Made by a program: the position numbers and the translations under genes. From Hordeum vulgare subsp. vulgare (lineage: Eukaryota; Streptophyta; Magnoliopsida; Poales; Poaceae), in contig NC_058522.1 in the NCBI RefSeq assembly GCF_904849725.1, positions 233,901,084-233,965,083 on the forward strand: DNA of 64,000 bases, in the 5' to 3' direction. The notes below the pieces were generated by a model that was not told where the DNA came from, made no database searches, and saw nothing but the letters and a program-made list of their open reading frames with translations. Numbering within the stretch: the first letter of the stretch is position 1; the number at the start of each line of letters is the position of its first letter. Positions 46,931 to 59,030 of this stretch are shown in pieces.

Positions 46931-49900
46931 TGTCACAGCCCTGGTTTCACCTAGCTTGCCAAGCATTCATGCATGCATATTTAAACTCTTTTGTTTTTGT
47001 TTTAAGAGGTGATCAAGCCCAATGTATTGAAATTTGACAAAAAGGCAATCAAAATATTACCTTAAAATGAACCAAGAAAATGTTCCAAATATTTGAGAAA
47101 ATAGTGACATGAAATAAATTTTTCAAACCAAAATTTTAGGTCACAGGAACATTTTGAAATGGATTTTGGATTTGATCAAATAACTCTTTGGAATGGAGTT
47201 ATTTTGATTTTTATAAATTAAAAGTTTCAAAAATGTTGAAACTATTATGTGGCATTGGTTATTTTTATCACTGTCACATTTTATTTAAAACCTAAACCTA
47301 AATGCGCGAAGAATAAAGTAGCAAAAAAAGGGGAAATAACCTATCTAACGCTTACCTCCAGGCCCAGCCCACCACGGGGGTACCCTTGTCGTCTTCCTCC
47401 TCCTGCCAGTGGGCATGGGAGAAGATGAGCATGGCGGCTCACCTTGCCACCTCCTGCTCGCGTGGAGCTCTCTCCTGCCTCTCCGCGCCAGCACGTCGAG
47501 CAACACCTCTCCTTATCTTCTCTCCTCTCTCCAGTCCCCTCTTCTCTCTCTCTCTGTTTTCCCCTCGTTGCCGCCATTGCCGAGATCTCCAAGCTCGCCT
47601 CCAACTCGTCTCTGGCCACCCCTCGCCTCCCCGATCGGCTCATTAGCTCTGCCTCGCTGAGAAGCTCCTCACCGTCAACCACCCTGAGCATCAGAGCCAC
47701 CGCAGCGTCGCCATCGCCACCTTCTTCCTCCTCCGTCGTCGGAGCTCCTCGCTTCGATTCGCCAGCCAGCGACCCTCTGCGATCTTCCCGATGCCAAAAA
47801 TGGAGCTGCAGTGATCCCCTGCTCCTTTCCCCTGTCTTCCCCACGTGATAGCTTCCCCCTGAGCTCCTCCCCCATGAGCCTGACTTCCGGCCGCCGCGCA
47901 CGCTCGTCGCCGGCACCTTTTCCGGCCACCTGAGCTTCTCCTAATGCCCCTGCCAGATCCGGCGCTTCGCCAGCATCCCGTAGCCGCAAACCGCATGCCA
48001 ATAATGCCCCGTAGCGCAATTCGGGTCAAATACGGCGAGCCCTCCGCCGCGGGCTTGGTCGCCAGCGACCACCCTCCGGTGGGCGTCGACGTGGCCGACC
48101 ATTAGCGCATAATTAAACCCCCCTCAGTCACTGACAGAGGGCCTCACGCCTGGTCAAACCCCAATTAGGGGCTGGTCAGCGCGGGTTTAGCCTCTGGGTC
48201 ACTGACCACTGGGCCCCACTAGGCAGGTTTGACCAGGACCAGCTGGTTGACCTGCTGACTTAGGGATGACATCAGCCTGACGCAGTAATAGCTTTTTCTG
48301 ATTTATTATAATTCCAGAAAATTGCTAAAACTTCTAAAAATCATAAAAAATAATCCGTAAGTCCAATGAAAATAATTTATATATGAAAAATGATCAGAAA
48401 AATCCAAAGAATCTGATTATGGCAGTTTCATGCTGGTTTGAGAAAGTTAACATAACCAAATAGGCAAAATGATGACCAGGGTAAATTTAATAAATAGTTT
48501 GGTGTTGGAATTTGATTCCTATTTGAATTCCACTTCAATTACTATGACCAAACAATGATCTAGGAAACTCAGCACCCCAATATGCCATCTTCATGCATGT
48601 TAAAACAAGTTTACCTGAGCATCAGGTCGAATCAATTAAAAGGGTATGTGGAAAAATACCTTGTTGAAGTGATTTTTGGACTCTAATTCAAATCCAGCTT
48701 CAACCTAAGAAAAGGTAGCTATATTGGCCCTGCCAAATTTCATTTCCATTTGTTGATCATGCATCATACTGTTGCATTTCCATGAAGTAATTGTTGTTAC
48801 TTTCTTGTTTGCTGGTGCTGTCCCCTCTCGGTAGACGATGGTTCCGACGATGTGATCGTTGACATTGATGAAGACTCATTGCTATCTTCAGACGTGTTAG
48901 GCAAGCAAACCCCCTTGAGCATACTGATATAAACCCACTCTTTTGCTCTTGCTCTCTTTTATTGCATTAGGACAAACACGATACAACTGTTACATGTTGT
49001 CGGTAGTGGAACCCATTCCTCTACATGACCTGATTTTTGCCATAGTAAATAGTTGAAACCACATAGCATGAGTAGCAACTGCTTGAGCCTTGTTGTGCTT
49101 ACTCATTCATGCTTGCTTACTGTGCCTGCTATGCTAAGAGTCGTGTCGGGTCTGATCCATCTGGATGATGAATCGAAATGGTTGAGTTATGTTCTACAGT
49201 GTGAGAGTAAAAGTGTGAATCCCATTTGGTAAAGGTAGCGATGAGAGGCCATGTAGGAGTACATGGTGGGTTGTCTCATTGGGACCGTCCTTAAGAACTG
49301 AGTTCTGTGTATGCTATCCAAGACAAGATACTACCACACATTGGGATACTTAATTGACCCTCTTGGCTTATTTATCGCCTAGATCTCTGTCCAGGAGTTG
49401 CAACTAGTTTCTGGTGTTTGTAGGAAAAGTGTTGGCGGCCGTGTTTAGGTCTTCCCGACGGGGTAGGCTTCTCTGCGGTAGATACACAGTGGCATGGTGT
49501 ACCAAGTGGCACCCGGATGGTGGGCTTGGGAACCCTGCGCGCATCGTTTGGGGCCGTTAAGGAAACTTCGGCCGGACTTCCTTGCAGGTTCAGTCTCAAA
49601 TAGGCGATAAACCTGGACTAGGGTCTTGTGTGGTTAACGGTCGTGGCCGACACCCACGCTAGTGCTTCCTCTTGAAGGTTGCCGAGATGCGTGACATGCA
49701 TATAGTGTTAAGTGGTGAGAGCATGTGTGAAGAAGTATACCCCTGCAGGGTGATTTAATCTGTTTGAATAGCCACGTCCTCGGATATGGACTACTTGGAA
49801 ACATTACGTGGTACATAGACAATTTAAATGGATACTCTAAAATATGCAAGATAAGTGTGACTGCTATGGAAGGCCTTCTCGTAGGGAGACGCGAGTGGAT

Positions 49901-50938
49901 CCGTAGTGGTGTATTGAATTGGTGAATATGTGGACTCATGTGCGCTATTCCACCTTAAATAAAGAACTTGTAGTCGTAGTATAGGTTAGCCAAGAGTCAA
50001 AGCTGGATTGCTGCAATCAAACCCCACAATCCTTTCATTGAAACATGATGCATATGTAGATAGTTTTGATGTAAGTCTTGCTGAGTACCTTTGTACTCAC
50101 GGTTGCTTTATTTATTTTTTGCAGAGAAGATTTAGTCTCTTTAAAAGGTTCTACGCGATGTGTTCGATGTTGACCGGAATAGCTTGGGAATCCCAGACAA
50201 AGGTCTGGCTCCTTTGGTAGGGTCGTGGTAGCTTTTCAGGCTCCTCCAGCCATTTTTAGTAGATGTCTGTACCCAGACATGTTTGGCTTCCGCTTGATGT
50301 TGTATCACTTGAGTGACGGGTCACGAGACCCCTGTTTGTAATATCATACTATGATGACTCCTATGAGTCTTTAATAAAAGCTTGAGTCATAGAGTTATGT
50401 TGTGATGCCATGTTGTATCTACACATATAGTGCATATTGTGTGTATGTTATGAAATGCATTATATGTGTGGGATTCGACACCTAGTTGTGTGCCTTTAGT
50501 GGTACTCTTTACGGGGAAATGCCTCTTTGTGCTTCCATCGAGCCTTGGTAGCTTTCTACTGCTCCGGACACATTGATTGACCGGCATGTATCCTTCTTTG
50601 CTGTTGTGTCTGTCCCTTCGAGGAAATGTCACGCGGTGTAATGGGGTCTTTGTAGCTTGCTACGACTCGTCTACACACGTTGATGACCGACACCTGCTTT
50701 GTTGGGTTATGTATGCCTGTCCCTGTATGGATGTACAACTTGGGTTTATAACTAACCATGTCGACCTGGGTGCTTGTCGTTTGAATGCTAGCGACACATT
50801 CATATACGTGAGCCAAAAGACGCAAACGGTCCTGGCCAAGGTAAAGTGGTAGCCGTGGAGTTTACCGTGCGTGAGGCCGCAAAGTGATGTGATGTGTTAC
50901 AGGCTGGTTTCTTATGATTCAGGATCGGGGTCCCGACA
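46931..50938 (+). mobile_element. H: giant solo LTR (4008 bp, TSD TACGT)
   Basis: It starts TGTCACAGCCC and ends GGGGTCCCGACA; TACGT flanks both sides (46926-46930, 50939-50943). It belongs to the E4/J/I family, with a GC-rich block (47340-48140), ACCCCTGCAGGGT near 49738-49751, a hairpin at 50082-50099 and AATAAA at 50373-50378. It carries a 66-nt exon-like segment at 48835-48900. The terminal exon differs from E4 and soon hits a stop. Confidence 0.9.
48835..48900 (+). other. Putative 66-nt exon in LTR H
   Basis: Pyrimidine-rich sequence ends CTCGGTAG, then 66 nt open in one frame (DGSDDVIVDIDEDSLLSSDV), then TTAG|GCAAGC. Length, phase and both splice signals equal those of E4 at 12868-12933, while the residues have diverged and remain acidic. 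Confidence 0.4.
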
Positions 50939-52489
50939 TACGTCTCCAACGTATCTATAATTTTTGATTGTTACATGCTATTATATTATCATTCTTGGAT
51001 GTTTTTAATCATTTTATAGAAACTTTATATCAGTTTTTGGGACTAACCTATTAACATAGTGCCTAGTGCGTTTTGGTAGTTTTTTCTATTTTTTCCTTTG
51101 TAGAAAATCAATATCAGATAAGGTCCAATTGACATGAAACTTTACGAAGATTCTTTCTGGACCAGAAGGAAACTTGGGAGCCAAGAATGAGCAACAGATG
51201 AGGCCCAAGGGGCCCACTAGAGATCAGGGCGCGCGAGAGGCCCCTGGCATGACCTGGTGTCTAGTGGGGCCCTCGGGAATCTCCTCCACCACCTGTGGGA
51301 TCTGTAAATACCCCAATATTCATAAAACCCTAAAGGAGTCGACGAAAAATCGTTTCAGCCACCACAAGTTCCAGATCCATGAAATCCAATCTAGAGCCTG
51401 TTCCGGAGAGGAACACGATCACGGAGGGGTTCACCATCCTCATTGGTGCTCCTCCGATGATGCGCGAGTAGTTAGTATCAGACCTACGAGTCTGTAGGCA
51501 GTATCTAGATGGCTTTCTCTCTCTCTTTGTTTCTTAATACAATGGTCTCTTGGAGGTCCGTATGATATAACTCTTTCTTTTGCGGTGTGTTTGTTGGCAT
51601 GCGATGAATTGTGAGTTTATGATTAGATCTATGAAAACATATTCATGCTTGATTATGATAGCCTTGTATTTATTCTCTAATATTTTGTTTTTGTGTCAAA
51701 CTTCATCTTTTATCTTGCAATGGGAGGAGGTGCTTTGTGATGGGTTTGATCTTGCGATGCTCAATCTCACTGAAAGAAAGAGACATGACACACATGTATC
51801 ATTGCTATCAAGGATAAAACGATGAGGTATATTCCTACATGAATAGATCTTGTTTACATCATGTCATTTTTCTTAAGGCATTACTCCGTTTCTCCATGAA
51901 CTCAATACACTAGATGCATGCTGGATAGCGGTCCATGTGTAGAGTAATAGAAGTAGATGCAGGTAGAAGTTGGTCTACTTATCTTGGACGTGATGCCCAT
52001 ATACATGATCATTGTCTTGAATATGATCATGATTATTTTCTCTTCTATAAATTGCCCAACAATAATTTGTCTACCCACCGATTTCTATTTCTCAAGAGAA
52101 GCCACTTGTGAAACCTAGGGCCCCGGGGTCTATTTCACATCATCTATTTGCAATCTCTACTTTTCTATTTGTGTTTTTACTTAATTTGATCTTTTGTTTT
52201 TAGATATATATTATCAGAAAACCCAAAAATACCTTGCTTCCTTCTATTTTCTATCACTCTTATTTGCATTTATCAATCTATCCTTACTTTACCCATGAGG
52301 GATTGACAACCCCTCCACGCATTGGGTTGCGAGGATTTGCTATTTGTGTGGAGGTGCAACTTATATAGTCCTGTGGATTTTCCTACTGGGTTGATACCTT
52401 GGTTTCTTAACTAAGGGAAATACTTGTTCTAGTTGTGCTACATCACCCTTTAAGCTTGGAGGAAACCAATAAATCAACGAGACTAAGCA

Positions 52490-54517
52490 ATTCCACGTGG
52501 AACACCATAGTGTAATGGTGTGTCCGTACGTCGTAGCCGTAATCTATTGGATATGATACATACTATGATGTCTCTTACCTATTTTCCGCTATCATTTTAG
52601 GGGTTATACATTAGAGACAACCACATTCACTCTAAATAGTGTACCATATAATTCCATAGAGACGACGTCGTATGAATTATGGTTTGGAAAGAAACCTAAG
52701 CTGTCGTTTCCTAAAAGTTTGGGGTTGCGACACTTATGTCAAAAGGATTTAGCATGATAAGCTTGAACCAAAAGTAGCAAAGTGCGTCTTCATAGCATAC
52801 CCGAAGGAAACAGTTGAGTATACCTTCTAACTTAGATTCGAAGGCAAAGTCTTTGTTGCCTGGAATGGATCCTTTCTAGAGAAAAAATTTCTTTCAAAAG
52901 AATTGAGTGGGAGGAAAGTGGAACTTGATGACGTTTTTGAACCGTCACTTCAATTAGAGAGTAGCAGGACATGGAAGGGTGTTTCTGTGATGCCTACACG
53001 AATTGAAGAGGAAGTTAATGATGATGATGATGAAGTTTCAGATCAAGTTACTGCCGAACCTCGTAGGTAGACAAGGACACGTACTACTCGTGAGTAGTAT
53101 GATAATCATGTCTTGGAAGTCATGTTGTTGGACAATAGTGACCCTATGGGCTATGGAAAAGGGATGGTGGGCCCGATTCCAACAAATAGCTAGAGGCCAT
53201 GAAATCTAAGATAGGATCCATGTATAGAAACAAAGTATGGACTTTGGAAGAATTACCTGATGGTCGTAAGGCTATTAAGTACAAACGGATCTTTAAAAGG
53301 AAGACAGATGATGATGGTAAATGTCACCATTTATAAAGCTCGACTTGTCACAAAGAGGGTTCCGACAAGTTCAAGGAGTTGAGAATGATGAGACTTTCTC
53401 ACCCGTAGCGATGCTAAAGTCTGTTGGAATTATGTTAGCAGTTGCTGCATTTTTCAATTATGAAATCTCGCAGATGGATACCAAAACATTGTTTCCTTAA
53501 CGGTTTCCTTGAGGAAAGGTTGTATGTGATACAAACAAAAAGTTTTGTAGATCCTAAGGATGCTAAAAGGCATGCGAGCTCTAGAAATATATTTATGGAC
53601 TGGTGCAAGCATCTAGGAGTTGGAATAAGTGCTTTGATGAGGTGGTCAAAGATTTTGGGTTTATACAAAGTTTGTGAAGAAATTTGTATTTACAAGAAAG
53701 TGAGGGGGAGCATTGTATAATTTCTGATAAGTATATGTTGTTGACATATTGTTGATCAAAAATGATGTAGAATTACTAGAGATCATAAAAGGGTTATTTG
53801 AATGGAGTCTTTCAAAGGAAGACCCGGCTAAAGCTGCTTAAAAATTGGCCATCAAGATTTATAGAGATAGATCAAGATGCTTGATAAGACTTTCACAAAG
53901 CACATATCTTGACAAGGTTTTGAAAGAGTTCAAAAAGGAACAGGAAAAGAAGGAGTTCTTGCCTGTATTCCAAGGTGTGAAGTTGATTAAGACTCAAAGC
54001 TCGACAAGGGCAAAAGAAAGATAAAGGATGAAGGTGTCCCCCTATGCCCTAGGCATAGGATCTATAGTGTATGCCATGATGTGTACCGCACCTGGTGTGT
54101 GCCTTGCCATGTGTTTGGCAATGGGTACAAGAGTGATTCGGGAGTGGATCACTTGATAGTGGTCACAATAATCCATAGTAACTAGAGGACTAAGGAAATG
54201 TTTCTCAATTATGGAGGTGATAAAGAGTTCGTCATAAAGGGTTACGTCGATACAAGCTTTAACACTGATCCGGATGACTGTGAGTAGAAAACCAGATACG
54301 ATTAGTGGAGCAGTCATTTTAAATACCTCCTAGTGGGGCGTGTTAGTAGCATCTACAGTGTGACATATAGATTTGCAAAGTACACACGGATGTGAATGTT
54401 GCACACCCATTAACTAAACTTCTCTCACAAGCAAAAGATGATCAAACCCCACAACTCATTGGGTGTTAATCACATCGTGATGTGAACTAGATTATTCACT
54501 CTAGTGTAAGTGGGAGG
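52490..54517 (+). pseudogene. Angela pol remnant: integrase C-terminal part, reverse transcriptase, RNase H
   Basis: The frame begins at the copia integrase (FGKKPKLSFLKVWGCD at about 52690-52735, then the KCVFIAYPKETVEYTF region). An acidic linker (EEEVNDDDDEVSDQ) leads to the reverse transcriptase (KARLV, DETFSPVA, then a catalytic-site region at 53734-53745) and a decayed RNase H. Many stops and frameshifts occur. The catalytic motif reads YVVD instead of YVDD. It ends at AGTGTAAGTGGGAGG, the copia polypurine tract, next to the 3' LTR. Everything 5' of the integrase is missing. Confidence 0.85.
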
Positions 54518-55132
54518 TTTTTGGAAATACGCCCTACAAGCTATAATAAATTAGTTATTATCATAATTACTTGTTCATGATAATCGTTTATTATCTATGC
54601 TATTATTGTATCGATTGGAAACTCAGATACATGTGTGGATACATAGACAAATGTTACGGCCCCAGTGAGCCTCTACTAGACAAGCTCGTTGATCAAAGAC
54701 GGTCAAGGTTTCCTCACCATAGACATGAATTGTCATTTGATAATGGGATCACATCATTAGGAGAATGATGTGATGGACAAGATCAACCTTTAAGTATAGC
54801 ATTTGATTGTGTTAGTTTATTGCTACTGCTTTCTTAATGTCAAATATCTGTTCCTATGACCATGACATCATGCAACTCCCTGACACTGGAGGTATGCCTT
54901 GTGTGTATCAAATGTCACAATGTAACTGGGTGATTACAAATATGCTCTATAGGTATCTTCGAGGGTGTTTTTTGGGTTCGCATGGATTGAGATTGGGATT
55001 TGTCACTCCGTATGACGGAGAGGTATCTCTGGGCCCACTTGGTTGTACAACATCACAAGAAGTTTGCAAGCAAGGTGAAATAAGCTATGTTGTGGAAATA
55101 AGCAAGGTGAAATAAGGTGAAATAAGGAGTTA

Positions 55133-56281
55133 AGCCTAGTTCTTTTGAGCTATGTTGTGGAAATAAGCTCATGCGGAAATAAGATCAAGATAAGCTACTG
55201 TGAAAATAAGCTCCACATAATAAGCTAGCCAGTTCTTTTTAGTGCTTGTTTTTCCAGCATATGTGTGGTACAATCAGTGAAAAGTCTGTAAAAACCTTGC
55301 ACTATATTGTTTGTTTGGATTGAAGGTATTGCACTATTTTTTTTTATCATTTTGTTACCCATATGAACATAAAATCAACTTTCAAACACCACAAACGACC
55401 GGAATTAATATGTGTTCACAAGCTATCACCCACACTACAGAAACCATCAATGTATATTGCTTTGAACATTATGGCTAGAAGTGACCTTGTATTTGCACAA
55501 CATGTATAATTATTTCAACAATCATACCAAACCACACCGCCGCTGCCGAAGAATGGGGAAGCAGGGGGAACGGGATCGCCACTGCCGGTGCGCTGCTCCA
55601 CTTCCCGAGTGGGGCGTCGACGGTCGGAGTTGGGTGCGAGCCGAATCAATCGGGAAGAGATGCTTGGACCGGGGCAGCTGGGGGTAGTGCTTGAGGGAGG
55701 AGTGTCGGTGGGGCATGGAGGTCTACCCGATGTCCATGGGTTCACCCGATGTGAGGATCAATGGCGGAATGAGGCGTTGGTGGCCGGAGTTGGCCGCCCA
55801 CCAGATAGATCTAGAAGAGTCGATGGGATAGGGGCAGCCAGGGGAGTGCCCGAGGGAGGAGCAGCGAGAGGGGATGGTGTCCTATCAGCTGTCCATGGGC
55901 TCGCCCGACGGTAGGAGGAGCGGCAAAGGAGCAGGGCACATGCGCCGCCGCGAGCAAGAATTGGCCCAAACCCACATGTTGCGGCCTCTATGTTTTGCGG
56001 GAGCTCGATGCAGGAAGGAGCGCTTGCTGGGTTTATTTTGCGGGTGGAAAAATGGATCTCGCAATGACATTTTAGTGTAAATTGAGCGAACAATAGGGCC
56101 ACATAGCTATACCCCTTCGGGTTTATGTCAGAAGCTGCAAGAAGCTCCTTCCCCATAGCTTTTTTCATTGGGAAGGAAGGAGGGATGGAAATAAGTTAAG
56201 CTAGCTTATACAAATCGAGTTCTTTTGAGCTTCTGAGTTATTTTTACAATAAGCTAAAATAAGCTACAAAAGAACTCACCC
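55133..56281 (+). mobile_element. PIF/Harbinger-type DNA element, non-autonomous, 1149 bp (TSD TTA)
   Basis: The LTR reads through when it is removed (GGAGTTAGTGATGGGATC, compare GAGTTAGTCACGG near 26370). TTA flanks both ends (55130-55132, 56282-56284). The left end AGCCTAGTTCTTTTGAGC and the inverted right end GGGTGAGTTCTTTTGTAGC form imperfect terminal inverted repeats. The 3-bp TTA duplication and this end type fit PIF/Harbinger. No transposase is visible. The core (55540-56090) is GC-rich and unlike the AT-rich flanks. Strand is arbitrary. Confidence 0.75.
55540..56090. other. GC-rich core of the Harbinger element, possible captured host sequence
   Basis: ORFs run on both strands (55588-55914 plus, 55758-56168 minus). 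The segment contains a diverged direct repeat (GGGGCAGCTGGGGGTAGTGC near 55672 against GGGGCAGCCAGGGGAGTGCC near 55831; CTGTCCATGGGCTCGCCCGA and TGTCCATGGGTTCACCCGAT follow in each). The abrupt composition change suggests a captured gene fragment, but I do not recognise the source. Confidence 0.4.
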
Positions 56282-57447
56282 TTAGTGATGGGATCTGGTA
56301 CTACACTACGAGTAAAGAGACTTACCCGTAACGAGATTGAACTAGGTATGGAGATATCGATGATCGAATCTGGACAAAGGGAACTACATACGGGATTGAT
56401 TGAATCCTAGGCATCGTGGTTCGACCGATAAAGATCTTTATGGAATATGTAGGAACCAATATGGGCATCTAGGTCCCGCACTTGGTTAATGACTGGAGAG
56501 GTGTCTCGGTCATGTCTACATGATTCTTGAATCCATAGGGTCCACATGCTTAACGTTTGATGGCGCTAGAGTAGTATTGGGATATGTATATTGGTGATTT
56601 AATGTTATTTGGAGTCCCAGATGAGATCCCGGATGTCACGAGGAGCTTCATAATGGTCCAGAGGTAAAGATTTATATATGGGAAATCATTTTTTTGCTAC
56701 CGGAAAAGTTTCGGATTTTTCTGGTATTGTATTCAGAAGCTTCTAAAAGGCTACAGAAACTTCCTGAGGATTCCGGAAGTCCATCAAGGGTTACACCACG
56801 TCCCTAGGGTTTGCGTGGGAGGAGTGGAGGCACCCTGGACTTATTGGTCCAAGCACACAAGTCCCTCAAGGCCCATGGAGTTCGAAAAGGTGGAAAGTCC
56901 ACCTTTGCGTAGAAGGGAAGGAGGAGGACAAGGATTCCATCTCCTCCCCCCTTGGCTGCACCCTAGGTCTTAGAGGGGCTGTTTTCCATGCCCCTCGACC
57001 TATATATAGAGGGGAGGGGACGCCCCAAGAGGACACACCAAGCCCTTGGTGCCCCTCTCTCTCCCTATATAGTTTTCTCCTTCGTTCTCGGTTTCGGTAG
57101 TGCTCGACGTAGCCCTGCCGGGATAGCTCCACCACCACATCCACCATGCCTTCTTGATGGTTAAGAACCCACATACTACTCCACCCTCAGTTGCTGGATC
57201 AAGGAGGCGAAGATTTCATTGAGCTGCACGTGTGCTGAACGCGGAGATGTCGGTCGTTCGACGCTATCGGGACGAATCGCGATTGGATCGTAAAGACATA
57301 CGACTACATCAACCGTGTTATATACTCTTCCGCTTAGTGATCTACAAGGTATGTAGATGCACTCCCCCTTTCGTAGCTATACAACTCTATGGATAGATCT
57401 TGCATGTGCATAGGAAAAGTTTGTTTCCCATGCAACGTTCCCCAACA

Positions 57448-58790
57448 CCAAAGCGGGCAAGAGGGTTGGCAATCCCCTTGGACTCATTACTTGCAAGCGA
57501 TAAGTGGTGATAGGTAGATAGTTTGATGATTATATATTTTAAAATAAAAAGAAAGAAAATAATGGCAGTATTTAGAGTTTTGGTAAATATATTTGTGAAT
57601 AGACCCGGGGGCCATAGTTTTCATTAGAGGCTTCTCTCTCAAACAAAGCATACTGTGGGTAGACAAATTACTATTAGGCAATTGATAGAAAAGCGCATAG
57701 TTATGCAATACTTATTCACAACAATTGTCATATATAGGCGTCACATCTATAAGCGAGTAGACCAACAACTGTCTGCATTTACTACTATTAGTCCACCGAT
57801 CGACCGCTATCTAGCATGCATCTAGAGTATTAAGTAAAAACGGAGTAATGCTTGGAGGATGACGACACGATGTAGACAAAGTAAATCCAATTAATATGAA
57901 TGAATCCCATTGTTTTACCCTTAATTGCAGCAATACAATACATGGAATGTCTCTTTCTGTCATAGGGATTGAGCACCGCAAGATTAAACCCACTACAATG
58001 CACCTCTCCCACTTAAGATACATCAATCTAGTAGCCCAAACCAAATAGAAAATCCATGCATATAAGAAATCAAAAAAGACTCAAATATTTGTTCATGAAT
58101 AATCTGAACATAAACCAACAAACACACTACGAAGAGTGATTACATAAGATAGATCACCGCGGGAATCAAGGTGATCTTGGCAATGAAGAACATTGAGAGA
58201 GATAGCCATCTAAGTACTAACTACGAACTCGTAGGTCTATGGTGAACTACTGACATAACACCATGGGAGTAACAAGGTTGATGTAGAGGCCCTCTGTGAC
58301 TGCCCCCTTTAACAGGGACCTGGAACAGGGCTCCAGATGGGCACACGACTGAACAGAGACTTGCGGTGGAGTAAAAGAAGTGTTTAGGGTGACTCTCTAG
58401 GGTTTTCAGAATATATATGAATTTATAGGCTAGAGAACGGGGCGGGGAGAGCTGGGAGGTGGTCTCAAGCCATTAGGGCGCGACCACCCACTTGCGTGCC
58501 CTGTCGTCTTGGAGCACCTCATGTGCCCTCTAGTCTTCCTCTGAAGCTTCCATGTCTTATTTTTGTCCAGAAAAAATAATCAAAAAGTTTCGGGATATTT
58601 GGACCTCGTTTGATACAGTATTCCTGAAAAGCCAAAAACATGTAGAAAACAACAATTGGCACTTGGCACTAGGTTAATAGGTTAGTGCTAAAAAATAATA
58701 TAAATCAAAGTAAATGCTTAAAAGTATCCTAGAATGATAATACAATAGCATGGAATAATAAAAAATTATAGATACGTTGGAGACATATCA
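57448..58790 (-). repeat. F: solo LTR, right part
   Basis: It continues the LTR begun at 21998 and ends GATACGTTGGAGACATATCA at 58790, followed by TSD CACAT. Together the two parts give about 1.51 kb, one LTR. No polypurine tract or primer site follows, so F is a solo LTR. Confidence 0.85.
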
Positions 58791-59030
58791 CACATCCTCG
58801 TCTCCATCGACTCCACTTGTGGTTACTTTTATCCTTTACTTTGTGTGAGCTATATTGTGTTTGTATCTTTTGTTTGCATTTGTTGTTGTTGTTGACCTCA
58901 TTATATAGGTTGTGCACCTAGTTGCATATCTAGTCAACCTATTTTATTGTTTAGGCTAATTTGTTAAAAGAAGCTAAAAAATGTTAGCCTCCTATTCACC
59001 CCTCTCTAGTTAGCCATATTGATCATTTCA
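58791..59030 (+). mobile_element. M: LTR fragment, right part
   Basis: CACATCCTCGTCTCCATCGA continues the text that stops at 21997. The end CCTATTCACCCCTCTCTAG...GATCATTTCA resembles the 3' end of Triticeae LTRs that are followed by TTGGTATCAGAGC, but here the primer site is missing, so M is truncated. Confidence 0.6.

Larger units (their letters stand above)
37165..52489 (+). mobile_element. G: plus-strand non-autonomous gypsy element with gag-protease, nested twice
   Basis: Parts in order: truncated 5' LTR (37165-38292), primer site (38300-38317), gag (from 38494, split by I), protease (about 44010-44420), non-coding 3' region, polypurine tract (46908-46922) and 3' LTR (46923-52489, split by H). 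Reverse transcriptase and integrase are absent. The 5' LTR lacks about 430 bp at its start, where it meets C. The right end abuts an Angela integrase segment, so G probably inserted into Angela. The internal region without I is about 4.7 kb. Confidence 0.85.
46923..52489 (+). repeat. G 3' LTR, split by giant LTR H
   Basis: The first 8 bases (TGATACGT, 46923-46930) are followed by H. The LTR resumes after the duplicated TACGT with CTCCAACGTATCTATAATTT and runs to GAGACTAAGCA at 52489. Total about 1.55 kb. No gene is present apart from chance ORFs (51174-51497, 51580-51825). Confidence 0.85.
22167..57447 (+). mobile_element. Angela/BARE-like copia element, heavily nested
   Basis: The 5' LTR starts TGTTGGAAATATATCC at 22167 (pieces 22167-22633 and 26276-26816). 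A pol remnant lies at 52490-54517. The 3' LTR (54518-57447) ends GTTCCCCAACA. The left F segment ends in GCACC(TAAG) and the right one begins CCAAAGCGGGCAAGAGGG, which together restore the LTR text around the insertion (compare 10757-10788). The target duplication is therefore about CTAAG/CAAAG, imperfect by one base. Most of the 5' LTR, gag, protease and part of integrase are missing, presumably removed by the deletion near 37165. Confidence 0.8.
54518..57447 (+). repeat. Angela 3' LTR, interrupted by a Harbinger element
   Basis: It starts TTTTTGGAAATACGCCC (the terminal TG mutated) and ends GTTCCCCAACA. Collinear with the 5' LTR segments (54537-55130 with 22186-22633 and 26276-26380; 56285-56700 with 26385-26810). 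Without the insertion it is about 1.78 kb, the usual Angela LTR length. Confidence 0.85.

Noticed and set aside
47341..47916. 191-codon minus-strand ORF in H
   Set aside because: Same GC-rich block as in E4; composition alone explains the lack of stops.
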